A stretch of 12,501 nt of DNA from CAZHDI01 sp964531285 (GTDB taxonomy: Bacteria; Pseudomonadota; Alphaproteobacteria; JAJFIK01): contig CAZHDI010000097.1 of assembly GCA_964531285.1 (NCBI GenBank), positions 1 through 12,501 of the forward strand. The letters run 5' to 3'. Below, piece by piece: positions 1-6,280 of this stretch. The notes under the pieces were generated by a model. That model saw only the letters and a program-made list of their open reading frames with translations, ran no database searches and was not told the origin of the DNA. The number at the start of each line of letters is the position of its first letter. The stretch's first letter is position 1. The position numbers were made by a program, and so were the translations under genes.

Positions 1-448
1 AGAGCGGCGTCAGATTGTCGAAATGGACCTTGTGACGGGATTTCTCCGGGTCCTCGAAATTGATCGTATTGACCTTGAGCAGGGCGAAATAGCGCTCGCC
101 GTCCTTTGGACTGCGGATCTGACCCTCGACCGTATCGCCGGTGCGCAAAGAGAACCGCCGGATCTGGCTGGGGCTGACATAGATATCGTCCGGACCGGGC
201 AGATAGTTGGCTTCCGGAGAGCGCAGGAACCCAAATCCGTCCTGCAACACCTCGAGCACACCGCCGCCGGTAATATCCACATCGCGGTCCGCCAGCTGTT
301 TCAGGATCGCGAACATCATGTCCTGCTTGCGCAGGGTGCTGGCGTTCTCGACCTCGAGTTCTTCGGCGAATTCGAGCAAATCGGTCGGCGACTTGGCCTT
401 CAACTCGGCCAGTTTCAATTCCTGCAGCTTCAAATCCTGAAGCGTCAT
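1..448 (-). CDS. rho: Transcription termination factor Rho, N-terminal part (cut by window edge)
   Basis: Only the first 149 residues of the roughly 420-residue Rho helicase lie in the window; the ATPase domain is outside it. Rho is a hexameric RNA-dependent ATPase that binds C-rich nascent RNA and releases RNA polymerase. The translation from the ATG at 448 starts MTLQDLKLQELKLAELKAKS, followed by the Rho N-terminal helical domain with LEVENASTLRKQDMMFAILK (about residues 31-50). The cold-shock-like RNA-binding domain has the RNP1-type DGFGFLRS, then YLPGPDDIYVSPSQIRRFSLRTGD and GERYFALLKVN, all nearly identical to E. coli Rho. The short repetitive LK-rich N-terminus is a small extension over E. 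coli Rho. No strong Shine-Dalgarno lies next to the ATG; the best candidate is GAGAAGG about 12 bases upstream. It follows hemJ on the same strand after a 307-base gap, so separate transcription is likely. Confidence 0.96.
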   Translation of the reverse strand, partial: MTLQDLKLQELKLAELKAKSPTDLLEFAEELEVENASTLRKQDMMFAILKQLADRDVDITGGGVLEVLQDGFGFLRSPEANYLPGPDDIYVSPSQIRRFSLRTGDTVEGQIRSPKDGERYFALLKVNTINFEDPEKSRHKVHFDNLTPL

Positions 449-546
449 GGGGACTCACACCTTCTCGCTGGGACCGTCAGTCGGGGCACACTGAACGGCA
501 AAAGGCTGATATGATTGGTAAATAATCGGAAGGAAGGACGATGAAG

Positions 547-565
547 GACCGGCTCGGAGCCGGTC
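547..565 (-). repeat. Perfect 9-bp inverted repeat in rho leader
   Basis: GACCGGCTC (547-555) and GAGCCGGTC (557-565) are perfect reverse complements around one central base, which in RNA would fold as about seven GC-rich pairs with a five-base loop. No U-run follows on the minus strand (CTTCATCGTCC comes next), so it is not a classical intrinsic terminator. It lies about 100 bases before the rho ATG and could be an RNA structure affecting rho expression or a protein-binding site. Confidence 0.45.
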
Positions 566-628
566 GGGTCAACCCGTGATCAGCCACGGTCCCGGATTTC
601 GCAGTGCAAAACCAAGCGCCTGTGCCTG

Positions 629-657
629 TATATCGGACCCGCTACCCCTGAAAGCAA
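629..657 (-). promoter_or_regulatory. Possible sigma-70-type promoter for rho
   Basis: On the minus strand TTGCTT (652-657) is followed after exactly 17 bases by GATATA (629-634), overlapping TATACA shifted by two bases. The -35 matches TTGACA at four of six positions and the -10 is weak. It would give a leader of roughly 170 bases ahead of rho. This is a consensus match by eye only; alphaproteobacterial promoters are often degenerate, so confidence is low. Confidence 0.25.
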
Positions 658-755
658 GCCCGATTCGATCTTTGTATAAACCGACAACAACCAATCCGGC
701 TACAGGAAAAACGGATTAGCTCATAGAAATGCTGTGTTCGCGGGCGGCGCGCCGG

Positions 756-1205
756 TCAGAAAGGCTTCACGATTACTAAAATGACCGCGAGGATCATCAG
801 CACCGTCGGTACTTCATTCATGATCCGCCAGAACCGTTCGGATTTTTCATTCTGATCCGCCGCGAAGCGCCGCGTTGCGGCCGCCAAATACCCGTGGACG
901 CCGCTCAGACCCAGAACCAGCACAATCTTAGCATGCAGCCAGCCGACGCCCGGACCGGTAAAGCCGTAGCTGAAGGCCATGATCAGCCCCAGCACCCAGG
1001 TGACGATCATCGCAGGATTCATGATGATCTTGAGGAGCTTATGCTCCATCACCTTGAACGTCTCGGACTGCTCCGAGCCTTTGGCCGCCTTGGTGTGATA
1101 GACGAAAAGCCGGGGCAGATAGAGAAGCCCCGCCATCCACGCGATGACTGCGATGACATGAATCGCCTGGATCCAGAGATAAGCCTGTCCGCCCGCATCG
1201 ACCAT
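756..1205 (-). CDS. hemJ: Protoporphyrinogen IX oxidase HemJ (UPF0093 family)
   Basis: HemJ is the membrane protoporphyrinogen IX oxidase used by most alphaproteobacteria in place of HemG or HemY; it makes protoporphyrin IX for ferrochelatase. The 149-residue product is about the usual family length and has four hydrophobic segments at roughly 10-31, 60-80, 92-112 and 132-147. Family hallmarks are AIHVIAVIAWMAGLLYLPRL with His16, RLFVYH, and WLHAK (His91, Lys93) before HGYL. One early histidine and a later lysine are reported as important for haem binding in this family. I start at the ATG at 1205, because a strong GGGGAGGA lies just upstream; an in-frame ATG at 1238 would add 11 residues not typical of the family. 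It lies 54 bases after hemH on the same strand and acts on the immediate precursor of the HemH substrate. Confidence 0.93.
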   Translation of the reverse strand: MVDAGGQAYLWIQAIHVIAVIAWMAGLLYLPRLFVYHTKAAKGSEQSETFKVMEHKLLKIIMNPAMIVTWVLGLIMAFSYGFTGPGVGWLHAKIVLVLGLSGVHGYLAAATRRFAADQNEKSERFWRIMNEVPTVLMILAVILVIVKPF

Positions 1206-1259
1206 CGCCGCTGATCCTCCCCTCGCCAGCGGCGGCATCCGCGCGGCCGCCGTCTTAAT

Positions 1260-2366
1260 TCAGTGTGCAGCAGGCACCGCCTGTTTCGCGGCATGGGCTG
1301 CGGTTTTCATCGGGCACCGTCCGAACGAGCCGGGGCAAACCCGGCCGCCGGTATGGGAACAGATCCCGCCCGCATCCAGCGCGGTGCCGATGCCGGCCAC
1401 CAGGCTCGCGACATAATCCGGATCCGCCCCAAGCGCGGGAACCCGCACATAAGCCGGCACGCCGGCATGCTCGGCCAGTTCCTTATACTCGATATCGAGT
1501 TCGACCAAAGTCTCCGAATGCTCCGAGACAAAGGCGATCGGCGTGACGATCACCGCTTTGCCGTCCGCACCGGCCCGTTCGATCTCGGCATCCGTGGACG
1601 GCCCGATCCACTCCAGCGGCCCGACCTTGCTCTGATAGCAGGTGACCCAATCGAGATCCGGCAGACCCAGCGCATCCACGACCGCTTTGGTGGTCTGCTC
1701 GACCTGCCATTGATACGGATCGCCCTTCTCGACCACCCGTTTCGGCAGACCATGGGCCGAGAACAGCACGCGCGGCTGGTGATTGCCGCATTGGTCGAGC
1801 GCCTCGCGGATCAACCGGGCATGAGCCTTGACCAAAGACGGCTCGGTCGGCGCGCAGCACAGAGTCGCGGTCGGCGCCTTGATCCCGGCCTTCCTAGCCG
1901 CGCCATGCCATTCCCGCAGGGACGAGGCGCTGGTCGTCGTCGAATACTGGGGATAAAGCGGCACCAGAACGATCCGGTCGGGCGCGAAGGCTTTGACCCG
2001 CGCGGCGGCCGCATCGGCCCGGGGATGCCAGTAGCGCATGGCAATCGCGACATCCACAGCTCCGAACCGGCCTGTGGACATCAGCGCGGCTTGGAGCGCT
2101 TCGGCCTGATCCTCGGTCAAAGGAACGATCGGCGAGCGCCCGCCCATCTCGGCATAGATCTCGGCGGCGGTCTTGGCCCGGCGCCGGGAAATCAAATGCG
2201 CGAGCGGCGTGCGCACGATGCCCGGCAATCCGATGATCGCCGGATCGTTGAACAGATTGAACAAAAACGGCTGCACCGACTCCGGTGCGTCCGGTCCCCC
2301 CAGATTGAACAGGACGACCGCAAGCCGCTCTTGTCCCCGTTCGTTATCCCCGTGACTCCCGCTCAC
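1260..2366 (-). CDS. hemH: Ferrochelatase (protoporphyrin ferrochelatase)
   Basis: Ferrochelatase inserts Fe2+ into protoporphyrin IX, the last step of protohaem synthesis. The 368-residue product has the family landmarks in order: VVLFNLGGPDAPESVQPFL (about 17-35), RYWHP (111-115), LVPLYPQYSTTTSAS (134-148), FSAHGLPKRVVEKGDPY with the catalytic-type His205, VTCYQSKVGPLEWIGPST (241-258), and SEHSETLVELDIEY with His283 and Glu285, matching human His341/Glu343. The C-terminus carries Cys336, Cys344 and Cys351, a three-cysteine pattern like that of ferrochelatases that bind a [2Fe-2S] cluster. The start is a GTG at 2366, inside the last codons of hemE (23-base overlap), with GGAG seven bases upstream inside hemE. 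This arrangement suggests translational coupling. No other start fits better, since the conserved LFNLGG begins about residue 19. Confidence 0.97.
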   Translation of the reverse strand: MSGSHGDNERGQERLAVVLFNLGGPDAPESVQPFLFNLFNDPAIIGLPGIVRTPLAHLISRRRAKTAAEIYAEMGGRSPIVPLTEDQAEALQAALMSTGRFGAVDVAIAMRYWHPRADAAAARVKAFAPDRIVLVPLYPQYSTTTSASSLREWHGAARKAGIKAPTATLCCAPTEPSLVKAHARLIREALDQCGNHQPRVLFSAHGLPKRVVEKGDPYQWQVEQTTKAVVDALGLPDLDWVTCYQSKVGPLEWIGPSTDAEIERAGADGKAVIVTPIAFVSEHSETLVELDIEYKELAEHAGVPAYVRVPALGADPDYVASLVAGIGTALDAGGICSHTGGRVCPGSFGRCPMKTAAHAAKQAVPAAH

Positions 2367-3444
2367 TCTTGCGCTCCGCCCATTCGCTCAGAAGTGTCCC
2401 CAGAGCACCCACATGCTCCGGTGGGGTCTGCGGCACAATGCCGTGACCGAGATTGAAGATATAGCGTCCGTGGCCAAAGCAATCGAGGAGACGCATTGTT
2501 TCCGATTTAAGGGCATCGCCGCCGGCGACCAGCGCCATGGGGTCGAGATTGCCCTGGACCGCCACTTGGGTCTGAAGATGATCGCGCGCCCAAGCCGGGT
2601 CGAGCCCGGTATCGAGACTGACCGCCGCAACGCCCGTCTCACGCACGAATGGCGCGTAGAACGGTCCTACGGCCCGCGGAAAACCGATGACCGGCACCCC
2701 GGGATGGCGCTCTTGGAGCCGGTCCACGATGGTCTTGGTGGGCGCGATGATCCAGTCCCGGAACGCGTGATCCGGCACGCCGCCGGCCCAGCTGTCGAAG
2801 ATTTGAACCACCTCGGCGCCAGCCTCGATCTGGGCGCTCAGATAATCCGCCGTGGTCTCGGCCAGGATGTCCAGAAGCTCGGCGAACAGATCCGGATGCC
2901 GGTAGCCCCACAGCCGCGCCGCGTCCTGCCCGGCCGGACCTTTACCGCCGAGCATGTAGGTCGCCACCGTCCACGGCGCTCCGGCAAAGCCGATAAGCGT
3001 CACTGAGGGGTCCAGGGAGCCCTTCAGGCGCCTTACGGTCTCATAGACCGGTGCCAGGTGCTCATGGAGCTTCTCGGGCGTCAGGCGGGCCAGGGAAGCC
3101 GCATCCGTCACCGGTTCCAGTTTCGGGCCTTCGCCTTCCAGGAATTCGAGCTTCAATCCCAGGGCCTGGGGCAGGAGCAGGATATCGGCAAACAGGATCG
3201 CCGCATCCAGGGGATAGCGCCGCAAGGGTTGGTGCGTGACCTCGCACGCCTTCTCCGGGTCATAGCAAAGATCCAGAAAGCTGCCCGCTTCGGCGCGCAC
3301 GGCCCGGTATTCCGGCAGGTACCGCCCTGCCTGGCGCATGAGCCAGATGGGCGGACGGTCGACAGGCTCCCCCTTCAAGACTTTCAAAAGGCGCTTCGGG
3401 TGAGATGTCGGAGAGTCCTGATTGGCCTCGGGCATGTCGCTCAT
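2344..3444 (-). CDS. hemE: Uroporphyrinogen decarboxylase
   Basis: HemE removes four carboxyl groups from uroporphyrinogen III to give coproporphyrinogen III in the cytoplasm. The 366-residue product is slightly longer than the usual ~345-355 because of a short polar N-terminus. Conserved features are PPIWLMRQAGRYLPEYR (31-47) with Arg37 and Arg41, LFADILL with the essential Asp87, GFAGAPWTVATYM with Tyr163, FDSWAGG with Ser218, and FNLGHGIVPQTPPEHV with His334; these match the human active-site residues Arg37, Arg41, Asp86, Tyr164, Ser219 and His339. Two ATGs (3444 and 3435) are possible starts and neither has a clear Shine-Dalgarno. It is the first gene of the hemE-hemH-hemJ row and reads away from the candidate replication origin, as in Caulobacter. 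Confidence 0.98.
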   Translation of the reverse strand: MSDMPEANQDSPTSHPKRLLKVLKGEPVDRPPIWLMRQAGRYLPEYRAVRAEAGSFLDLCYDPEKACEVTHQPLRRYPLDAAILFADILLLPQALGLKLEFLEGEGPKLEPVTDAASLARLTPEKLHEHLAPVYETVRRLKGSLDPSVTLIGFAGAPWTVATYMLGGKGPAGQDAARLWGYRHPDLFAELLDILAETTADYLSAQIEAGAEVVQIFDSWAGGVPDHAFRDWIIAPTKTIVDRLQERHPGVPVIGFPRAVGPFYAPFVRETGVAAVSLDTGLDPAWARDHLQTQVAVQGNLDPMALVAGGDALKSETMRLLDCFGHGRYIFNLGHGIVPQTPPEHVGALGTLLSEWAERKSERESRG

Positions 3445-3466
3445 GGGATACCGGTCTCTGTCTGTC

Positions 3467-3478
3467 TTAAGATCTTAA
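3467..3478. promoter_or_regulatory. Perfect 12-bp palindrome upstream of hemE
   Basis: TTAAGATCTTAA is a perfect palindrome 22 bases upstream of the hemE ATG, and the most AT-rich spot in an otherwise GC-rich region. It could be an operator for hemE, overlap its -10 element (TAAGAT on the minus strand), or be part of the origin. It resembles two TTAA half sites, but with a 4-base spacer and not the 7-base spacer of CtrA sites. Confidence 0.4.
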
Positions 3479-3590
3479 AAGGTGGTGGGAGTCTGTTGGT
3501 CCTGTGGGAAACGCGGATCATCTGACCTGGGTCCGATTTGTCCTCTTATCACGCACAGGGCCGGCCCGCGGTAGGTCCTGGCGCCGATCC

Positions 3591-3599
3591 TGTCGATAA
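3591..3599 (-). other. DnaA-box-like 9-mer
   Basis: On the minus strand the sequence reads TTATCGACA, eight of nine matches to TTATCCACA. Weaker candidates in the same intergenic region are TTTCCCACA (3503-3511, minus, 7/9) and TTATCCCCG (3894-3902, minus, 7/9). All three have the same orientation. A single 8/9 match is expected by chance fairly often in bacterial DNA; its location between hemE and ppsR gives it weight. Confidence 0.45.
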
Positions 3600-3902
3600 C
3601 GCCGGGAGTGTATCTCAAATCGGTAAGGAGTCTGCCGCTTGTAACGAAGCGCCCGGATGGGGATGGTTTGCGTTCTCCCCGCAACGATCCGCGGTGTGCG
3701 GCTTGGGCGTCCCCAGCCGTCGCGGGCCTGGGAGAATCGCGCCTAACTGCGCGTGCCATTCTGGCACAGCCGGGATGGAATCGCCGATCCGGCCGCCGCG
3801 GCCCTTTGTACCGGATCGATACACTGATATGCCCACCGCTCGAAGCGGGTGGTCAGGCCCCCGCAGAACCAGCGCGGCGGGTCGCGGGGATCACGGGGAT
3901 AA

Positions 3903-3923
3903 GCCGGCCACGCCAAGGCCGGC
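3903..3923 (+). repeat. GC-rich inverted repeat just before the ppsR ribosome-binding site
   Basis: GCCGGCC (3903-3909) and GGCCGGC (3917-3923) form a perfect 7-bp all-GC stem with a 7-base loop, ending four bases before the ppsR Shine-Dalgarno GGAGG (3928-3932). A stable hairpin here could affect translation start of ppsR. A second imperfect hairpin (CCACCGCT/AGCGGGTGG, 3833-3852) and a perfect GTGCCA/TGGCAC repeat (3753-3767) lie further upstream. No U-run follows, so none is a classical terminator. Confidence 0.4.
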
Positions 3924-3938
3924 CTGCGGAGGACCACA

Positions 3939-4781
3939 ATGGCGGCGAAGAAGAAGGTCGAGACGTATTTCCACCTTCATCTGGTATCGGACGCGACCGG
4001 CGAAACCCTCAACATGATCGCCAAGGCCGCGACCGCGCAATTCGTCGGCGCCCGCCCGCTGGAACACACCTATGCGCTGGTGCGCTCCGAGCGGCAGATG
4101 CAGCGCGTGCTCGAAGAAATCGAAGCCGCGCCCGGGGTCGTGATGTTCACCCTGATGAACGACGATCTGCGATCCATGCTCGAAGCCCGGTGTCAGGATC
4201 TCATGGTGCCGGCGATCTCGGTCCTGGATTCGGCGCTTGAGGCGCTGGCCAAATATCTGGGTGCGGATGTCGCCCACAAGCCCGGCGGCCAGCACGAACT
4301 GGACGCGCGCTATTTCAACCGCATCGACGCACTCAATTTCACCATGGCCCATGACGACGGGCAGAATGTCCATGAACTTCAGAAGGCCGAGATCGTGCTC
4401 GTCGGCGTGAGCCGCACCTCCAAAACACCGACCTGCATCTATTTGGCCAACCGGGGGTACCGCGCCGCCAATATCCCCATCGTCCCGGGCATCGAGCCGC
4501 CAGAGGAGCTGGAGCATCTCAACGGCCCTCTGGTGGTCGGTCTCACCGCAACCGCCGACCGGCTTGTGCAGATCCGCAAGAACCGGATCCTGGCGCTCAA
4601 GGGCCGGGGTCAGGACGGCGGCGATTATGTCGACGAGGAGGCCGTACGCGAGGAGATCCGCTTCGCCCGGCGCCTGTTCACCCGGCTCGGTTGGCCGGTG
4701 ATCGATGTCTCGCGCCGCTCCATCGAGGAAACCGCCGCCGAGATCCTCAATCTCTATCAACTGCGCGTGCCCTCGGAATGA
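3939..4781 (+). CDS. ppsR: Pyruvate phosphate dikinase / PEP synthase regulatory protein (DUF299 kinase-phosphorylase)
   Basis: Members of this family are bifunctional: an ADP-dependent kinase inactivates pyruvate phosphate dikinase or PEP synthase by threonine phosphorylation, and a Pi-dependent phosphorylase reverses it. The 280-residue length is typical. Motifs are FHLHLVSDATGETLN (11-25), ALNFTMAHDDGQ (131-142) and the P-loop-like GVSRTSKTPT (156-165) followed by IYLANRGYRAANIPIVPG, all hallmarks of the family. Which target enzyme it serves cannot be told here, since neither ppdK nor ppsA is in the window; in alphaproteobacteria ppdK is the usual partner. The ATG at 3939 has GGAGG six bases upstream. 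It is divergent from hemE across the candidate origin and followed by maf after 10 bases. It corresponds to the 'RP001' gene used to describe alphaproteobacterial origin regions. Confidence 0.95.
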   Translation: MAAKKKVETYFHLHLVSDATGETLNMIAKAATAQFVGARPLEHTYALVRSERQMQRVLEEIEAAPGVVMFTLMNDDLRSMLEARCQDLMVPAISVLDSALEALAKYLGADVAHKPGGQHELDARYFNRIDALNFTMAHDDGQNVHELQKAEIVLVGVSRTSKTPTCIYLANRGYRAANIPIVPGIEPPEELEHLNGPLVVGLTATADRLVQIRKNRILALKGRGQDGGDYVDEEAVREEIRFARRLFTRLGWPVIDVSRRSIEETAAEILNLYQLRVPSE

Positions 4782-4791
4782 GGCCCCTGTG

Positions 4792-5388
4792 ATGACCGAT
4801 CTCATTCTCGCTTCCGGCAGTCTCAGCCGCCGGACCCTGCTCGAAAACGCCGGCGTTGCGTTTCAGGCGATGCCGGCCCGTATCGATGAGACCGCTGTGA
4901 TCGAGAGCATGGAAGCCGACGGCGCGCCCGCCGGGGATATCGCCCAAAGCCTTGCCGATCTCAAAGCCCTGCGGGTCTCCCCGGCCCATCCCGAAGCGCT
5001 GGTGCTGGGCGCCGATCAAATCCTCGTCTGCGAGGGCACGGTCCATGAAAAGCCGCCCAGCCTCGAGGCGGCGCGGGACAAACTCAAAGCCTTGCGCGGC
5101 AAGACCCATCAGCTCGTCACGGCCCAGGCGATCGCCAAGAACGGCGCCATCATCTGGCGGCATCTGGACACGGCCGATCTGACCATGAGGACCTTTTCGG
5201 ACGACTGGCTCGAGGCTTATCTGGCGCGCGGCGGCGCCGATCTTCTGACCAGTGTCGGCGCCTATCGGCTCGAAGAGGACGGCATCCAGCTGTTCAGCGC
5301 GATCAAGGGCGACTATTTCACCATTCTGGGGCTCAGCCTCCTGCCCCTCCTGGATTTCATCCGCGGCCATGGAGTGATCGGCCGATGA
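4792..5388 (+). CDS. Maf-family nucleoside triphosphate pyrophosphatase
   Basis: Maf proteins hydrolyse nucleoside triphosphates to monophosphate and pyrophosphate, acting on canonical or modified nucleotides depending on subfamily, and are linked to cell-division arrest in some bacteria. The 198-residue product shows LILASGSLSRRTLLENAG (4-21), LGADQILV with the probable metal-binding Asp75, LRGKTHQLVTA (101-111), and GAYRLEEDGIQLFSAIKGDYFTILGL (156-181), where canonical Maf has GAYGIQG...GDYxNVVGLP. Substrate class cannot be decided by eye; it may not share the exact specificity of YhdE or YceF. I chose the ATG at 4792, preceded by GAGG at a spacing of 8, because the frame upstream overlaps ppsR. 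The stop overlaps the aroE start as ATGA (5385-5388), indicating translational coupling. Confidence 0.93.
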   Translation: MTDLILASGSLSRRTLLENAGVAFQAMPARIDETAVIESMEADGAPAGDIAQSLADLKALRVSPAHPEALVLGADQILVCEGTVHEKPPSLEAARDKLKALRGKTHQLVTAQAIAKNGAIIWRHLDTADLTMRTFSDDWLEAYLARGGADLLTSVGAYRLEEDGIQLFSAIKGDYFTILGLSLLPLLDFIRGHGVIGR

Positions 5389-6263
5389 ACGAGACCCGGT
5401 CATCCTTGCATCTTGTCACCGGATCGGCGCGCCTTGCCGGCGTGATTGGCTGGCCGGTCAGCCATTCCCTATCCCCGCGCCTTCACGGCTACTGGCTTCA
5501 GATGCACCGCATCGACGGGCTTTACATGCCATTGAGCATCGCGCCGGACAATTTCGACCCGGTGGTCAGATCCCTGCCCAAAGCAGGCTTCTGCGGCTTT
5601 AATATCACTGTTCCGTATAAGGAACGGATTCTGCCGCTGCTCGATCATGTCGATCCGCGCGCCGCTCAACTCGGTGCGGTCAACACGGTTGTCGTGCGCG
5701 AGGACGGTAGCCTGGAAGGTCTGAACACGGACGGTTTCGGCTTTGCCGAAAATCTGAGCGAGCAGGTGCCCGATTGGGCCGCACGCGGGGGCGCGGCGAT
5801 GATCCTGGGCGCGGGCGGCGCGGCGCGGGCGGTCGGCCTCGCGCTGATCGACCGGGGCGTCAGGACCATCAAAATCGCCAACCGCACGCCGGACCGCGCC
5901 CGGGAGGTCGCCGGTCTTCTGACCGAAGCTGGCGCCCGGGTCGAGGTGCTGGCGTTCCCGCCCGAGGACGCGGCCCTTGAGGACGTATCCTTGTTGGTCA
6001 ACACCACAGCCCTCGGCATGAAAGGCTCGCCGCCGCTCGACATGCCCCTCAGGGGCCTGCCGGAGACCGCCATCGTCACCGACATCGTCTACAATCCGCT
6101 GGAGACCCGTTTGCTGCGCGACGCCACCGCGCGCGGTCTTGTCACCGTGGACGGTATCGGCATGCTGCTTCATCAGGCGCGCGGCGGGTTCGAGCGCTGG
6201 TTCGGGCGCGCCGTGCCGGTCACGCGCGATCTGCGCCGTATCGTGCTGCGCGGCCTGGCCTGA
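5385..6263 (+). CDS. aroE: Shikimate dehydrogenase (NADP+)
   Basis: AroE reduces 3-dehydroshikimate to shikimate with NADPH in aromatic amino-acid synthesis. The 292-residue product has the substrate-site motif PVSHSLSP with Ser26 and Ser28, NITVPYK with the catalytic Lys79, AVNT (Asn100), NTDG with Asp116, the Rossmann GAGGAAR at 142-148, the NRT motif at 166-168 (the Arg favours NADP+), VNTTALGM (205-212), and the C-terminal DGIGMLLHQA (256-265). It has about 15 more N-terminal residues than E. coli AroE before the conserved GVIGWPVSHS. The start overlaps the maf stop by four bases (ATGA), and coaE follows 17 bases later, so maf-aroE-coaE is very likely one operon. Confidence 0.97.
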   Translation: MNETRSSLHLVTGSARLAGVIGWPVSHSLSPRLHGYWLQMHRIDGLYMPLSIAPDNFDPVVRSLPKAGFCGFNITVPYKERILPLLDHVDPRAAQLGAVNTVVVREDGSLEGLNTDGFGFAENLSEQVPDWAARGGAAMILGAGGAARAVGLALIDRGVRTIKIANRTPDRAREVAGLLTEAGARVEVLAFPPEDAALEDVSLLVNTTALGMKGSPPLDMPLRGLPETAIVTDIVYNPLETRLLRDATARGLVTVDGIGMLLHQARGGFERWFGRAVPVTRDLRRIVLRGLA

Positions 6264-6280
6264 AGGGAAGGATCATCCGT

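Larger units (their letters stand above)
449..755 (-). promoter_or_regulatory. rho leader / hemJ-rho intergenic region
   Basis: This 307-base non-coding stretch separates the hemJ stop from the rho start, both on the minus strand. No convincing ORF is present. Reading on the minus strand it contains, in order, a weak 6-bp inverted repeat (AATCCG/CGGATT, 712-717 and 693-698) just after hemJ, a possible promoter (629-657), a perfect 9-bp inverted repeat (547-565) and the rho start. In E. coli rho has a long leader through which Rho limits its own synthesis. A similar role here is an inference from length and position only. Confidence 0.4.
3445..3938. other. oriC: Candidate chromosomal replication origin (hemE-ppsR intergenic region)
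   Basis: This 494-base gene-free region lies between divergent hemE and ppsR. In C. crescentus the chromosomal origin sits between hemE and the RP001 homologue, which is the DUF299/ppsR family, and in Sinorhizobium meliloti the origin is also next to hemE. Seen here: TGTCGATAA (3591-3599), one mismatch from the E. coli DnaA box complement; two 7-of-9 matches (3503-3511, 3894-3902); an AT-rich palindrome (3467-3478); GANTC sites at 3489-3493 and 3628-3632; and inverted repeats at 3753-3767, 3833-3852 and 3903-3923. Flanking genes run outward on both sides, as expected for leading-strand bias at an origin. Against it: no tight DnaA-box cluster, no long AT-rich unwinding element, and no TTAA-N7-TTAA CtrA site. 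It must in any case hold the promoters of hemE and ppsR. Confidence 0.5.

Noticed and set aside
547..565. Intrinsic terminator between hemJ and rho
   Set aside because: The stem is perfect, but no U-run follows on the transcribed strand, and it lies nearly 200 bases past the hemJ stop.
2344..2355. TTATCCCCGTGA shared between the hemE end and the ppsR upstream region (3891-3902, inverted)
   Set aside because: A 12-base identity, but the first copy consists of the coding sequence and stop codon of hemE. With no further similarity on either side it is most likely chance.
1263..2456. 397-residue open frame on the plus strand
   Set aside because: Antisense to hemH, which has clear catalytic motifs; the composition is that of a GC-rich shadow frame.
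3467..3478. CtrA binding site at the candidate origin
   Set aside because: CtrA sites have TTAA-N7-TTAA; here the two TTAA units are separated by four bases.
3475..3759. 94-residue minus-strand frame in the hemE-ppsR region
   Set aside because: No recognisable domain or ribosome-binding site, and it occupies the conserved non-coding origin position. Biased Arg/Pro/Gly composition suggests a chance frame.
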